A program made the position numbers and the translations under genes. The notes under the pieces were generated by a model. It saw nothing but the letters and a program-made list of their open reading frames with translations, did not search any database and was not told where the DNA came from. DNA of 64,000 nucleotides from Bacillota bacterium (lineage in GTDB: Bacteria; Bacillota; Ch66; Ch109). Of this stretch, positions 55,680-63,952 are shown piece by piece (position 1 is the first letter of the stretch; every line of letters starts with the position of its first letter). The DNA lies in contig JABLWZ010000019.1 in the NCBI GenBank assembly GCA_013178275.1, positions 114,515 through 178,514 of the forward strand, written 5' to 3'.

Positions 55680-55719
55680 ATTTAAAGAAGGGGGACTAGC
55701 CAGCCCCCCTTCTTTAAAT
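55680..55719 (-). promoter_or_regulatory. Intercistronic hairpin between thiolase and acyl-CoA dehydrogenase genes
   Basis: ATTTAAAGAAGGGGG and CCCCCTTCTTTAAAT pair over 15 bp with a 10-base loop. No T run follows in the direction of the operon, so RNA processing, stability or partial attenuation is more likely than full termination. Confidence 0.6.
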
Positions 55720-55757
55720 AAAAACTAGGATAAAAAGGGAGGGATAAAAAGCTATGC

Positions 55758-57065
55758 TTATTCAACCCAAATAATCGCACCGCCGCCTTGGGTTAACCCG
55801 CCGCAGATAGCGCAGGTAGCATAGCCTCCTCCGTTTTCTTTAAGGTTATAAGCAGCGGTCATCATAATGCGCGCACCGCTTGAGGTATTGGGGTGCCCGA
55901 CCGATATAGCGCTGCCATTGACATTTAAAATGTTTTTCAGGGCTTGATATTTACTGTCATCATTGTCCAGAATGGGCTGAGCAGAAACTTCCCAGACCAT
56001 TTCCTTATAATCACTATTGAGAAAACGCTTATTAGACAGCAGTTTCAAGGAAACCAGCGGCACACAGGCAAAGGCTTCGTTAATCTCGATAAATTTCATG
56101 TCATCGATCGTTAGTTGGGCGTCATCCAAGCACTTTTTAATCGCAAAGGCCGGAGACACCGGCATTATCCTGGGGTGAAGAGCGATCGCCGAAGTGGCCA
56201 CTACCGTGTATAGAGGTTCATAACCCAGTTTTTCGGCATTCTCCCGGGTGGTAATGATCTGCGCTGTCGCTCCGTCATTCATGCCCGGCGCATTACCGGC
56301 AGTACAGGTCGGGTTTCCGAAGATGGGTTTCAATCTCGCCAGTTCCTCAAGGCTTATATCAGGGCGATACTGCTCGTCTTTGTCCAGGATCTTACTGGAA
56401 ATCACATTTCCTTTTTTATCCTTTTTGGCTATTTCCAGAGGAACCATTTCGTTTTTGAAAAATCCACGTTCCCAGGCTTTACCATATTTTTGATGGCTGG
56501 CATAAGCAAACTCATCCTGTTCATCTCTGAACACGCCGTATTCAATGGCCACATTACCGGAATCAACCGCCACCGGGGCATAGTCTTTATAACCCAGAGG
56601 AATAATGGGGTCTTCTACCAAAAAGGAACTGTGCCGCTTACCTTCCCATCTCAGTCCACGCAGCAGGAATGGCACGGTGCTGAAGCTGGTGGCGCCACCG
56701 GTCATGACCACTTTTGCTTCTCCCAGCTTGATACTGCGGCTGCCGTATTTAACCGTCGTCATTCCGGTTGTACAGGCCTGGTCATAATATAATGACGGTA
56801 CTTCGGGAGGAATGCCAGCTTTCAGCATGCTCTGACGGGCCACAACCGGGGTATAGGGGTCTTTGCAGTTGGTTGTATCACCGCAGCCCCACCATACTTC
56901 GTCTATGACCTCCGGGGCCATGCCTATTTTCTTTAAAACATTTGTCATGCCAATAGCTCCGAGATCGTAAATATCGATATCCTTCATAGACCCGCCGAAT
57001 TTGCCAAATGGCGTTCTGGCTGCGCTGATTACCACGATGTCATCTTTGCTTTTTTGAAAACTCAT
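55758..57065 (-). CDS. Acetyl-CoA acetyltransferase (thiolase)
   Basis: Thiolase-family enzyme of 435 residues, longer than the usual ~392. The nucleophilic cysteine lies in DQACTTGMTTVKYG near residue 96, the histidine in NGSAISVGHPNTSSGARI near 380, and the second cysteine in YATCAICGGLTQGGG. In the oxidative direction it cleaves acetoacetyl-CoA to two acetyl-CoA. It is between hbd and the acyl-CoA dehydrogenases in one operon. The replacement of the common GHPLG by GHPNT is worth noting for substrate assignment. Confidence 0.92.
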   Translation of the reverse strand: MSFQKSKDDIVVISAARTPFGKFGGSMKDIDIYDLGAIGMTNVLKKIGMAPEVIDEVWWGCGDTTNCKDPYTPVVARQSMLKAGIPPEVPSLYYDQACTTGMTTVKYGSRSIKLGEAKVVMTGGATSFSTVPFLLRGLRWEGKRHSSFLVEDPIIPLGYKDYAPVAVDSGNVAIEYGVFRDEQDEFAYASHQKYGKAWERGFFKNEMVPLEIAKKDKKGNVISSKILDKDEQYRPDISLEELARLKPIFGNPTCTAGNAPGMNDGATAQIITTRENAEKLGYEPLYTVVATSAIALHPRIMPVSPAFAIKKCLDDAQLTIDDMKFIEINEAFACVPLVSLKLLSNKRFLNSDYKEMVWEVSAQPILDNDDSKYQALKNILNVNGSAISVGHPNTSSGARIMMTAAYNLKENGGGYATCAICGGLTQGGGAIIWVE

Positions 57066-57138
57066 TTAATGTCACTTCCTTTTAATTTTTAAATATAGAT
57101 AATGCTCCAATCGATCCGGTCTTCAGCAATACTGCTGT

Positions 57139-57984
57139 TTAGTACTCATAAAAACCTTTTCCGGTTTTTTGTCCCAGGAGACCGGCCAGTACCCGCTTCT
57201 TCAATAATGGGTGCGGTTTGTACCGGTCGCCAAAGTCTCTTTCCATGGTTTCCATTCCATGCATAGCAATCTCTGCCCCGACCAGATCCAGAAGTGTGCA
57301 GGGACCCATCGGATGACCGCAACACAGTTTCATGGCCTTGTCTATTTCCTTGGGATCATTGCCTTCCTGAACCATCTTTACCGCCTCGTTCATCAGGACG
57401 TCCAGCAGCCGGCTCACGATGAATCCCGCGAAGTCAACCGCAATACACGATTCTTTGCCTATGTTTTCCAGGTACTTTAGGGTTATGTCCATCGTCTCAT
57501 CAGAAGTAAGCTGTCCCCGAATAACCTCTACCCCTTTCATCAGGGGCACCGGGTTCATGAAGTGGATGCCTATTACTTTATCCCCTCTGCTGGTCGCACT
57601 GGCTATTTCGGTCACGGGAATAGCGGAAGTATTGGTTCCCAGAATGGCAGACGGTTTGCAAAACTGTTCAAATTTTGCAAACATCTCTTTTTTTAATTTC
57701 AGGTCCTCAAACACACATTCAACCAGAATATCAGCATCTTTGCAGGCCTCTGCCAGGTCGGTTGTGGTCTTAATTCTGCCTATGGCCGCGTCTTTGTCCG
57801 CTTCAGACAGCTTCCCTTTAGCAGCCATTTTGCTTAAGCTCGAACCTATGGCCGCAAGGGCTTTTTCCAAAGACTGCTGGTAGATATCATTGAGCACCAC
57901 ATTATACCCGGCTACAGCACTTACCTGTGCAATCCCCAGTCCCATCGCCCCGGCTCCGATGACAGCAACTGTTTTAGTATCCAT
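57139..57984 (-). CDS. hbd: 3-hydroxybutyryl-CoA dehydrogenase
   Basis: 281-residue single-function 3-hydroxyacyl-CoA dehydrogenase. The NAD motif [21 protein letters not shown] opens it, the catalytic His lies in [19 protein letters not shown] near 140, and [20 protein letters not shown] closes the C-terminal domain. ATG 57984 follows AAGGAAGGA; the frame extension to 58107 overlaps crotonase and is unlikely. A paralogue lies at 63006. Confidence 0.94.
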   Translation of the reverse strand: MDTKTVAVIGAGAMGLGIAQVSAVAGYNVVLNDIYQQSLEKALAAIGSSLSKMAAKGKLSEADKDAAIGRIKTTTDLAEACKDADILVECVFEDLKLKKEMFAKFEQFCKPSAILGTNTSAIPVTEIASATSRGDKVIGIHFMNPVPLMKGVEVIRGQLTSDETMDITLKYLENIGKESCIAVDFAGFIVSRLLDVLMNEAVKMVQEGNDPKEIDKAMKLCCGHPMGPCTLLDLVGAEIAMHGMETMERDFGDRYKPHPLLKKRVLAGLLGQKTGKGFYEY

Positions 57985-58006
57985 GTCTTGATCCTTCCTT
58001 CCTTTC

Positions 58007-58795
58007 TTATCTTCCTTTGATAACGGGTTTCCGCTTTTCAACAAACGCGCTAAGTCCTTCTTTTCCGTCCTCTGTACCAAAGCATTGCGCAAATAACTCG
58101 ACCTCAACTTTTAGTGCATTTTCCAGGTCGAGATCCTGTCCTATATTAATGGCCTGTTTGGCCAGGGTCATTAAAACAGGTGATTTGCTTGCAATAGTCT
58201 TCGCCATTTCCAGAGCTTCGTCTAACAGTTTTTCCGGTGAAACCACTCGGTTTACTAGTCCGATTCTTAATGCCGTCTCGGCATTTATCGTTTGACATGT
58301 AAATATGATCTCCTTTGCCATTCCCGAGCCTACCATACGCGCCAGGCGCTGCGTTCCTCCTCCTCCCGGAATAAGCCCTACGTTTATTTCCGGGTTGGCC
58401 ATCTTGGCAGCCTGCGAAGCTATTCTGATATCGCAGCACATGGCTACTTCAAGCCCGCCGCCAAACGCAAATCCATTAATAGCCACTATAGTTGGACGGG
58501 GAAAGTTTGCAATTGCCTGCTGAGCACGGTTAACACCCAGTGCAAATTTGCGGCCGTCGATTAGATTACACGCAGACATCTCTGAAACATCTGACCCGGC
58601 TGCAAAGGATTTGTCCCCAGTTCCGGTAAGGATAACAACTCTTACATCATCATCCTCCTTCATCTGCTGAAAAACCGAATACAAGTCTTCGAATACAGCA
58701 GAATTAAGCGCGTTTAGCACTGCCGGACGATTAATTTTGATTAACATAATATTGTTCTCGAACGAGCAGATTAGATTGTCATACGCATATACCAT
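58007..58795 (-). CDS. crt: Enoyl-CoA hydratase (crotonase)
   Basis: 262-residue crotonase. Oxyanion-hole segments are [13 protein letters not shown] and [20 protein letters not shown], and the catalytic glutamate region is [21 protein letters not shown]. It hydrates crotonyl-CoA to 3-hydroxybutyryl-CoA. Second gene of the operon, 87 bases after the MaoC-like gene. Its paralogue is at 62211. Confidence 0.94.
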   Translation of the reverse strand: MVYAYDNLICSFENNIMLIKINRPAVLNALNSAVFEDLYSVFQQMKEDDDVRVVILTGTGDKSFAAGSDVSEMSACNLIDGRKFALGVNRAQQAIANFPRPTIVAINGFAFGGGLEVAMCCDIRIASQAAKMANPEINVGLIPGGGGTQRLARMVGSGMAKEIIFTCQTINAETALRIGLVNRVVSPEKLLDEALEMAKTIASKSPVLMTLAKQAINIGQDLDLENALKVEVELFAQCFGTEDGKEGLSAFVEKRKPVIKGR

Positions 58796-58882
58796 GAATG
58801 TTTACACCTCCCTCCCAGGCATTATTAATGCTCTAATGTGAAACGATATTCATTTTTTGGCCAATCAAATGCCAGGCTGCAC

Positions 58883-59311
58883 TTAGTTTTTCTTTTCTTT
58901 TTGCGGCATCATCAGTGCCTCACCGTCGAGCGTTATTTCTTTTCTCTGATTAACACAGTAGGTACGGAGTCTTACTCGGTTCTTATCTTCGTCTTTTTCA
59001 ATAACTGTAACTATTGCGGTAATCGTATCTCCGATAAAAACCGGTTTGAGAAATTTGCAGTTCTGTTCTACATAAATCGATCCAGGTCCAGGTAGTTGGG
59101 TCCCCAATACATTCGAAATAAAGCCGATTGCAAGAATTCCGTGGGCTATTCTTTTTCCAAAGACGGTTCCACCGGCATACTCGACATTGATATGCACCGG
59201 ATTCATGTCGCCCGTAACCCCGGCAAACGAGTATACATCCGATTCGGAAATAGTCTTGCTAAAGCTTGCCGAATCTCCAACTGATATTTGTGTCACTGTT
59301 TTACCCACCAA
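58883..59311 (-). CDS. MaoC-like (R)-specific enoyl-CoA hydratase
   Basis: Hot-dog-fold hydratase of 142 residues with the catalytic motif FAGVTGDMNPVHINVEYA (Asp and His of the hydratase-2 site near residues 35-40) and GKRIAHGILAIGFISNVLG. Such enzymes make or use (R)-3-hydroxyacyl-CoA, while the crotonase next door is expected to give the (S) form. It is first in the operon, 43 bases beyond a sigma-54 promoter. Confidence 0.88.
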   Translation of the reverse strand: MVGKTVTQISVGDSASFSKTISESDVYSFAGVTGDMNPVHINVEYAGGTVFGKRIAHGILAIGFISNVLGTQLPGPGSIYVEQNCKFLKPVFIGDTITAIVTVIEKDEDKNRVRLRTYCVNQRKEITLDGEALMMPQKEKKN

Positions 59312-59353
59312 TTCCTTTACCTCCTTGCCTTATACACTTTGGCAATTATTAGT

Positions 59354-59369
59354 TGCATAAGGTGTGCCA
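59354..59369 (-). promoter_or_regulatory. Sigma-54 promoter of the butyrate-type operon
   Basis: Minus-strand TGGCAC-ACCTT-ATGCA against the consensus TGGCAC-N5-TTGCA: one mismatch, with exact GG/GC spacing. The start site would fall near 59343, about 30 bases before the first codon. Confidence 0.75.
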
Positions 59370-59579
59370 AGTAAGTGTTTCAGATTGAAAAACAGTATCT
59401 CCAAATTCTGCTGCCAGAGGATAGTGGGCTGAATATCGGTTTCAAGTGCTGAATATAGGCATGTTTGCCCTGCTTTTCTTTCCACCGGGTTCACTATGTC
59501 AGAGTGATTTTTAACACAACATTTAAATTGAAACATTGGATATTAGGCTAAAAAGGTTGGGTGCTTTTGAGGGAATTGA

Positions 59580-59623
59580 AGCAAATGAGACAGCTGTTCA
59601 AAGATATGACTGTCTCATTTGCT
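59580..59623. promoter_or_regulatory. Long palindrome, candidate enhancer site for a sigma-54 activator
   Basis: GCAAATGAGACAG and CTGTCTCATTTGC, extended by one pair, around a 16-base spacer. It lies ~230 bases upstream of the minus-strand sigma-54 promoter and ~285 bases upstream of the + strand one. Terminator function is the alternative, but no gene ends here. Confidence 0.5.
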
Positions 59624-59888
59624 CCAATATTTTTAGACTACGAGGTAAGGATTGGGAATTGAAGGAATTTTGGAAATTAAATATCCTGGCTTAGTGGGTG
59701 GAAGTGATATTTATATTCATAATAATTCTGGCATAGCGTTTATGCTGCCGGCATTAACTTCTCTGCCATATCAGCCGTGTTCAACACTGTAACTGTTGGT
59801 TGCGTGTCGCATCTGCCCGGTTCTTGGCTTTTTTAACTGTGTTATCTGATGATTGAACTGCAGCTCTTTTTTATGAATCTAGTATATT

Positions 59889-59904
59889 TGGCATATATCT
59901 TGCG
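59889..59904 (+). promoter_or_regulatory. Sigma-54 promoter directed rightward
   Basis: TGGCAT-ATATC-TTGCG: GG and GC are in place with the correct spacing and TTGC intact. There is no + strand gene downstream; a terminator ends the transcript within ~70 bases. Confidence 0.6.
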
Positions 59905-59914
59905 TGTAATGTTT

Positions 59915-59982
59915 GGTGTGTGATCATCCTCCACAAACTCTCTCTCTTGACATGCCCGCTGTCTTAGATGCGGGCCTTTTTT
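59915..59982 (+). ncRNA. Candidate sigma-54-dependent small RNA
   Basis: Predicted from the promoter at 59889 to the terminator stem GCCCGC/GCGGGC (59954-59975) and its CTTTTTT run, about 68 bases. It has no meaningful reading frame (ATG TTT GGT GTG TGA). An unpaired CATCCTCCACAAAC segment upstream of the stem contains CCTCC, complementary to Shine-Dalgarno sequences. An Hfq gene is present at 12542. The gap 59312-60279 contains only this, the promoters, the palindrome and the hairpins listed. Confidence 0.45.
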
Positions 59983-60114
59983 ACGCTATCGGGAAGTATA
60001 TTAGAGGACTTTCCGATGCAATCAAGTGCACTTCGAAGCAAGTGCAACTTAGGTTCCTTCCTTCAGCAGTAACCTAGTTTTCTTCGTCTAATCCCTTCTT
60101 GTTAAATATAAAAC

Positions 60115-60157
60115 AATGGCAATCTCGCCCTTTCAGTTCTCAGGGCGAGATGCCATT
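60115..60157. terminator. Strong hairpin, probable bidirectional terminator
   Basis: A left arm beginning AATGGC and ending TCTCGCCCT pairs with AGGGCGAGATGCCATT with one bulged A. Confidence 0.55.
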
Positions 60158-60199
60158 TTAGGGGGGGATGATTCATAATATATTCAGTTAATATTCTAA

Positions 60200-60242
60200 C
60201 CTGGGTAATAAAGACTCAGCGGACGAGTCCTTATTGCCCAGG
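60200..60242 (-). terminator. Terminator region of the second beta-oxidation operon
   Basis: CCTGGGTAATAAAGACTC and GAGTCCTTATTGCCCAGG form an 18-bp stem with two non-Watson-Crick pairs and a 7-base loop, 38 bases beyond the uspA stop. A weak T run follows. Confidence 0.55.
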
Positions 60243-60279
60243 CTTTGAATTCTGTATTTTTGCGTTTTTACAGCAAAAA

Positions 60280-60726
60280 TTAGTGGTTAATCAAAACGGG
60301 ACAACTTGATTGCTGGCTGACTCGGCTGCTTATACTGCCTAATACACCAGTAACCCCCCCGATACCTCTGCTGCCTATGGAAATCAAGCTAAACTGTCCT
60401 TCCTGGGCTACCTTACAAATGATTGATACCGGATCGCCTTTGGCTATGTCACAGTGAATATTTACGTTTTTATCCTCAATTGCTGATCTTACTTTATTAA
60501 CGATATTACGCGCTACTTTTTCCCACTCATCGTTGACTTTTTCCGCCAGGTCCTGGGGCAGCTCAAATCCTTCAAAGCTTACTCCCGAGTAATCCCCAGA
60601 CGATGGCTTTACAACATTCAGAAGATGAATTTCCCCGCCTTCTTTGGCCACAATGTTTGCCGCCATCTGAGCAGCGCGGATTGATGGGGGCGATCCATCT
60701 ACCGGGACCAGTATCTTTTTAATCAT
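60280..60726 (-). CDS. Universal stress protein (UspA family)
   Basis: 148-residue UspA-type nucleotide-binding protein: KKILVPVDGSPPSIRAAQMA at the start and the ATP-loop motif GSRGIGGVTGVLGSISSRVS near 122-142 (G-2x-G-9x-GS form). Role unknown; likely metabolic or energy-stress sensing. ATG 60726 follows AAGGAGG. It is last in the unit hbd-crt-CoA-transferase-usp. Confidence 0.92.
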   Translation of the reverse strand: MIKKILVPVDGSPPSIRAAQMAANIVAKEGGEIHLLNVVKPSSGDYSGVSFEGFELPQDLAEKVNDEWEKVARNIVNKVRSAIEDKNVNIHCDIAKGDPVSIICKVAQEGQFSLISIGSRGIGGVTGVLGSISSRVSQQSSCPVLINH

Positions 60727-60813
60727 TTGTAGTAATACCTCCTTAAAGTTTCGCAATCCACCTTTATCCGGGTATTCCTTCGAGTATTTCTGATCATTGA
60801 AGCACTATTGGGA

Positions 60814-62160
60814 CTAGACTATTTTGTTGGATCTTCTCCAAATCTTATTCTTTTGAGCCTCTTTGATCAAATCGTCGCGGAAACTCGGATGAGCGATATT
60901 GATTATTTCTTCAGCCCTCTCCCAATTGCTCAATCCTTTTATCATTCTGGTCATGCCGTATTCTGTCACCACGTAATAGACAAGACTTCTTGGCATAGTT
61001 ACAATCCCGCCCGGGGTAATAATGGGTTTAATCCTTGAAATTAATTCTCCATTCTTACCAGTGGTTGTGGAACTCAGGCAAAGAAAGCCTTTCCCTCCTT
61101 TTGACCTGAATGACCCATAGTGAAAGTCGAACTGTCCTCCGGTCCCGGATATCTGGCGTGTTCCTGAGGATTCAGAGCAGATCTGCCCGTACAGATCAAT
61201 TTCTAAAGCGTTGTTAATGGAAACAACCTTGTCATTTTGAGAGATAACAAAAGGATCGTTGGTGTAGTCAGCCGGGTAACTGGCACAGGTTGGATTATCA
61301 TCGAGAAAGTCATACAACCTCTTTCTTCCCATGGCAAAGGTGTAGACCATTTTCCCGGGGTCCAGGTTCTTCCGCATCCCGGTTACTCTGCCGGCTTCAT
61401 ACATGTCGACCATGGAATCGCATAGCATCTCGGTATGAATGCCTATATCCTTTAAATCCGACTGTGCAATTAGGCTCCCAATCGTATTGGGCATGCCACC
61501 AATGCCTAATTGCAGGCACGCACCATCTTCGATTTCCTTCATTATCAGCTTCGCAATCTCACGGTCTTCGTCGCTCACCTGGGCTGGCGGCACCTCGACC
61601 AGTGGCCTATTATCCCCCTCGACAATGAAGTCAACCTTCGATATGTGCACTGCTTCTTTGTTCCCACCCAAACACCGGGGTACCGCCTCGTTCACCTCGA
61701 CTATTACAGTCTTGGCAATGGCAAGAACATTAGGCGTTACCGAATTCGATGTCCCGAGATTAAAGTAACCGTGTTTATCCATGGGGCCAACCCTCAACAA
61801 TGCCACGTCAACCGGTATTTGCCCCCGATCGTAATAGCTGCCGCATTCTGAATAAGAAATGGGTAGATGATACCCCATATCCTGATCGTGTAGCTTTCTC
61901 GTTGCCGCGCTCATATGAGACTCATGCAGTATGAAGTGTTTCTTTTCTGGATCCGAGAGAATAGTCTTGGGGGCAAAGTAGTTTGAAACGGTTCTGATTA
62001 CTACATCGTTTAATTCATCTTTTCTTTTGGCTAACGCTTCGTCGAGAATATGAGATGCCATAGCAAACTCGCTGTAATGCACGACATCGCCAGATTTTAC
62101 GACCTTTACCGCTTCGTCAGCTGTTCTAAGCTTGCTTTGGTATTCTTGCCCATAGCTCAT
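60814..62160 (-). CDS. Acetyl-CoA hydrolase/transferase family CoA-transferase
   Basis: 448-residue CoA-transferase of the 4-hydroxybutyrate/butyryl-CoA:acetate type. The catalytic glutamate lies in GQICSESSGTRQISGTGGQF, followed by DFHYGSFRSKGGKGFLCLSS; the glycine-rich loop is LQLGIGGMPNTIGSL and the C-terminal motif is YVVTEYGMTRMIKG. It would activate butyrate (or a related acid) by taking CoA from acetyl-CoA, the first step of syntrophic butyrate oxidation, or run in reverse. Exact substrate is not determined by sequence. It lies between crt and usp. Confidence 0.92.
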   Translation of the reverse strand: MSYGQEYQSKLRTADEAVKVVKSGDVVHYSEFAMASHILDEALAKRKDELNDVVIRTVSNYFAPKTILSDPEKKHFILHESHMSAATRKLHDQDMGYHLPISYSECGSYYDRGQIPVDVALLRVGPMDKHGYFNLGTSNSVTPNVLAIAKTVIVEVNEAVPRCLGGNKEAVHISKVDFIVEGDNRPLVEVPPAQVSDEDREIAKLIMKEIEDGACLQLGIGGMPNTIGSLIAQSDLKDIGIHTEMLCDSMVDMYEAGRVTGMRKNLDPGKMVYTFAMGRKRLYDFLDDNPTCASYPADYTNDPFVISQNDKVVSINNALEIDLYGQICSESSGTRQISGTGGQFDFHYGSFRSKGGKGFLCLSSTTTGKNGELISRIKPIITPGGIVTMPRSLVYYVVTEYGMTRMIKGLSNWERAEEIINIAHPSFRDDLIKEAQKNKIWRRSNKIV

Positions 62161-62210
62161 AAATTATCACTCCTAGTCAGGTAATACCCCCAAAACAGCA
62201 GTATACCTTA

Positions 62211-62990
62211 CTACTTGCCCCGAAATTCTGGCTTTCTCTTCTGCAAAAAGGCGTTCATTCCTTCTTTTTGATCCTCAGTGGCAAATAATAAAGCCCAAAC
62301 CTTCTGCTCGTATAATAGAGCTGACGATATACTGCTATTCCCTCCGTTGTCGATGCTGCTCTTAGCCAACCTCATGGCGACCGGCGATTTAAAAGCCAAG
62401 TCTTTGGCTAATTTTTTAGCCCTGTCCATCAGCTGCTCGGCAGGTACCACTTCGGTAATCAGCCCAAGCTTCAAAGCTAGATCCGCATCGATGGTCTTGC
62501 CGGTCATGATCAAGTACTTTGCCCATCCTGGGCCAACCACCCGGGTAAGTCTCTGGGTCCCTCCAGCCCCTGGTATAATGCCAAGATTAATTTCAGGCTG
62601 TCCAAACTTGGCATCTTCTGTTGCGATACGAATATCACAGGCGAGAGCTAATTCGCAGCCTCCTCCGAGAGCCATACCGGCTATCGCGGCAATTACCGGT
62701 TTGACTGAGTTGGCTATCTTGTCGTACGCCCTATGCCCTAGTCCTATAAAAGCCTCCATTTCTAATGGAGTGGCCTTGGACATGAACTCGATATCGCCCC
62801 CGGCGGCAAAAACTTTATCCCCGCCGGTCAGAATCAATGCCCTTACCTCATCATCTTTTGTTATTTCCTCCATTAGGGAATCCAATTCTCCTAATAACTC
62901 TGTATTGGTGGCATTATATACCTTGGGGCGGTTTAAGGTAATAATTCCAATATTACCCTCTTTTTGATACAGAATGTTTTTTAAGTTCAT
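62211..62990 (-). CDS. crt: Enoyl-CoA hydratase (crotonase, paralogue)
   Basis: 259-residue crotonase with GGDKVFAAGGDIEFM, IAGMALGGGCELALACDIR and FGQPEINLGIIPGAGGTQRL, the last holding both catalytic glutamate positions. It resembles classical clostridial Crt more closely than the copy at 58007. It lies 15 bases after hbd and precedes the CoA-transferase gene. Confidence 0.94.
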   Translation of the reverse strand: MNLKNILYQKEGNIGIITLNRPKVYNATNTELLGELDSLMEEITKDDEVRALILTGGDKVFAAGGDIEFMSKATPLEMEAFIGLGHRAYDKIANSVKPVIAAIAGMALGGGCELALACDIRIATEDAKFGQPEINLGIIPGAGGTQRLTRVVGPGWAKYLIMTGKTIDADLALKLGLITEVVPAEQLMDRAKKLAKDLAFKSPVAMRLAKSSIDNGGNSSISSALLYEQKVWALLFATEDQKEGMNAFLQKRKPEFRGK

Positions 62991-63005
62991 TATAGACCCA
63001 CCTTT

Positions 63006-63860
63006 TTACTTAGCGTAATCGTAAAAACCTTTACCGGTTTTTACTCCCAAATGTCCCGCGCGGACTTTTTGCCTTAAAACAAGCGCCGGCCGGTATTTCG
63101 GTTCGCCAAATTCTTTGAAGAAGGTCTCTGTTACGTGAAGAACGATATCCAATCCAACCATGTCAGCCAATGCCAGAGGTCCCATCGGTAGACCTGCCCC
63201 CAGTTTCATGGCTTTATCGATTTCTTCGGCCGAAGCAACCCCTTCCTGATAGGCTAGAGCGGCTTCATTAACCAGGGGATTTAGAATGCGATTTACAATG
63301 AAACCTGGAGTTTCTTTCGCAACCACGGGTTCCTTCCCAATCCCTTTTGTTAAATTAACTACCGCCTCAATAGTGCTCTCACTGGTATCAGAGCCAGGAA
63401 TAACCTCGACCAGTTTCATAACTGGAACCGGGTTGAAGAAATGCATTCCAGCAACACGGTCAGTTCGTGATGTAGATGCGGCTATTTCCGTGATGCTTAA
63501 GGCAGACGTGTTGGATGCTAATATTGTGTGATCCGGGCAAATCTCATCCATTGCCTTAAAAACTTTCTTCTTCACAGAAATTTCTTCGACAATAGCCTCA
63601 ATCACCAGATCGCAATCCTTGAAACTCGAAAGCTCACCGCTGGACTCTAAAAGCGCTTCCCTCGATGTTTTAGTGGCATCATCGATTTTGCCCTTTTCCA
63701 ATGATTTCTGCCAGGCTTTGCTGATTTTTGAAAGAGCCCCTTTTAGAATTCCTTCTTCAATCTCGACCAGCATCACTTTGAAACCCGCTTCCACACAGAC
63801 CTGGGCTATTCCGGCTCCCATAGTCCCAGCACCCAGTATACCAATTTTTTTTATATCCAT
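63006..63860 (-). CDS. hbd: 3-hydroxybutyryl-CoA dehydrogenase (paralogue)
   Basis: 284 residues; NAD motif IGILGAGTMGAGIAQVCVEAG, catalytic His in GMHFFNPVPVMKLVEVIPGS, and LPMGPLALADMVGLDIVLHV. It is the canonical Hbd form and opens the second operon. AGGAGG precedes the ATG. A -10-like TATATT lies near 63905 on the minus strand without a convincing -35. Confidence 0.95.
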   Translation of the reverse strand: MDIKKIGILGAGTMGAGIAQVCVEAGFKVMLVEIEEGILKGALSKISKAWQKSLEKGKIDDATKTSREALLESSGELSSFKDCDLVIEAIVEEISVKKKVFKAMDEICPDHTILASNTSALSITEIAASTSRTDRVAGMHFFNPVPVMKLVEVIPGSDTSESTIEAVVNLTKGIGKEPVVAKETPGFIVNRILNPLVNEAALAYQEGVASAEEIDKAMKLGAGLPMGPLALADMVGLDIVLHVTETFFKEFGEPKYRPALVLRQKVRAGHLGVKTGKGFYDYAK

Positions 63861-63952
63861 TTTTAATAGACCTCCTAGTAGATAGTTAACACTAAAACAA
63901 TAATATAATTCATTTTTATGCTATACTCTTCCCAGGGAGGGAGGGGTATGCC

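Noticed and set aside
59341..59360. A + strand TGGCAA..TTGCA pair as a third sigma-54 promoter
   Set aside because: The spacing between GG and GC is two bases too long; the minus-strand reading of the same region fits exactly.
59730..59760. TGGCAT..TTATGC near 59738 as a sigma-54 site
   Set aside because: The downstream element is displaced by two bases and reads ATGC, so the spacing rule fails.
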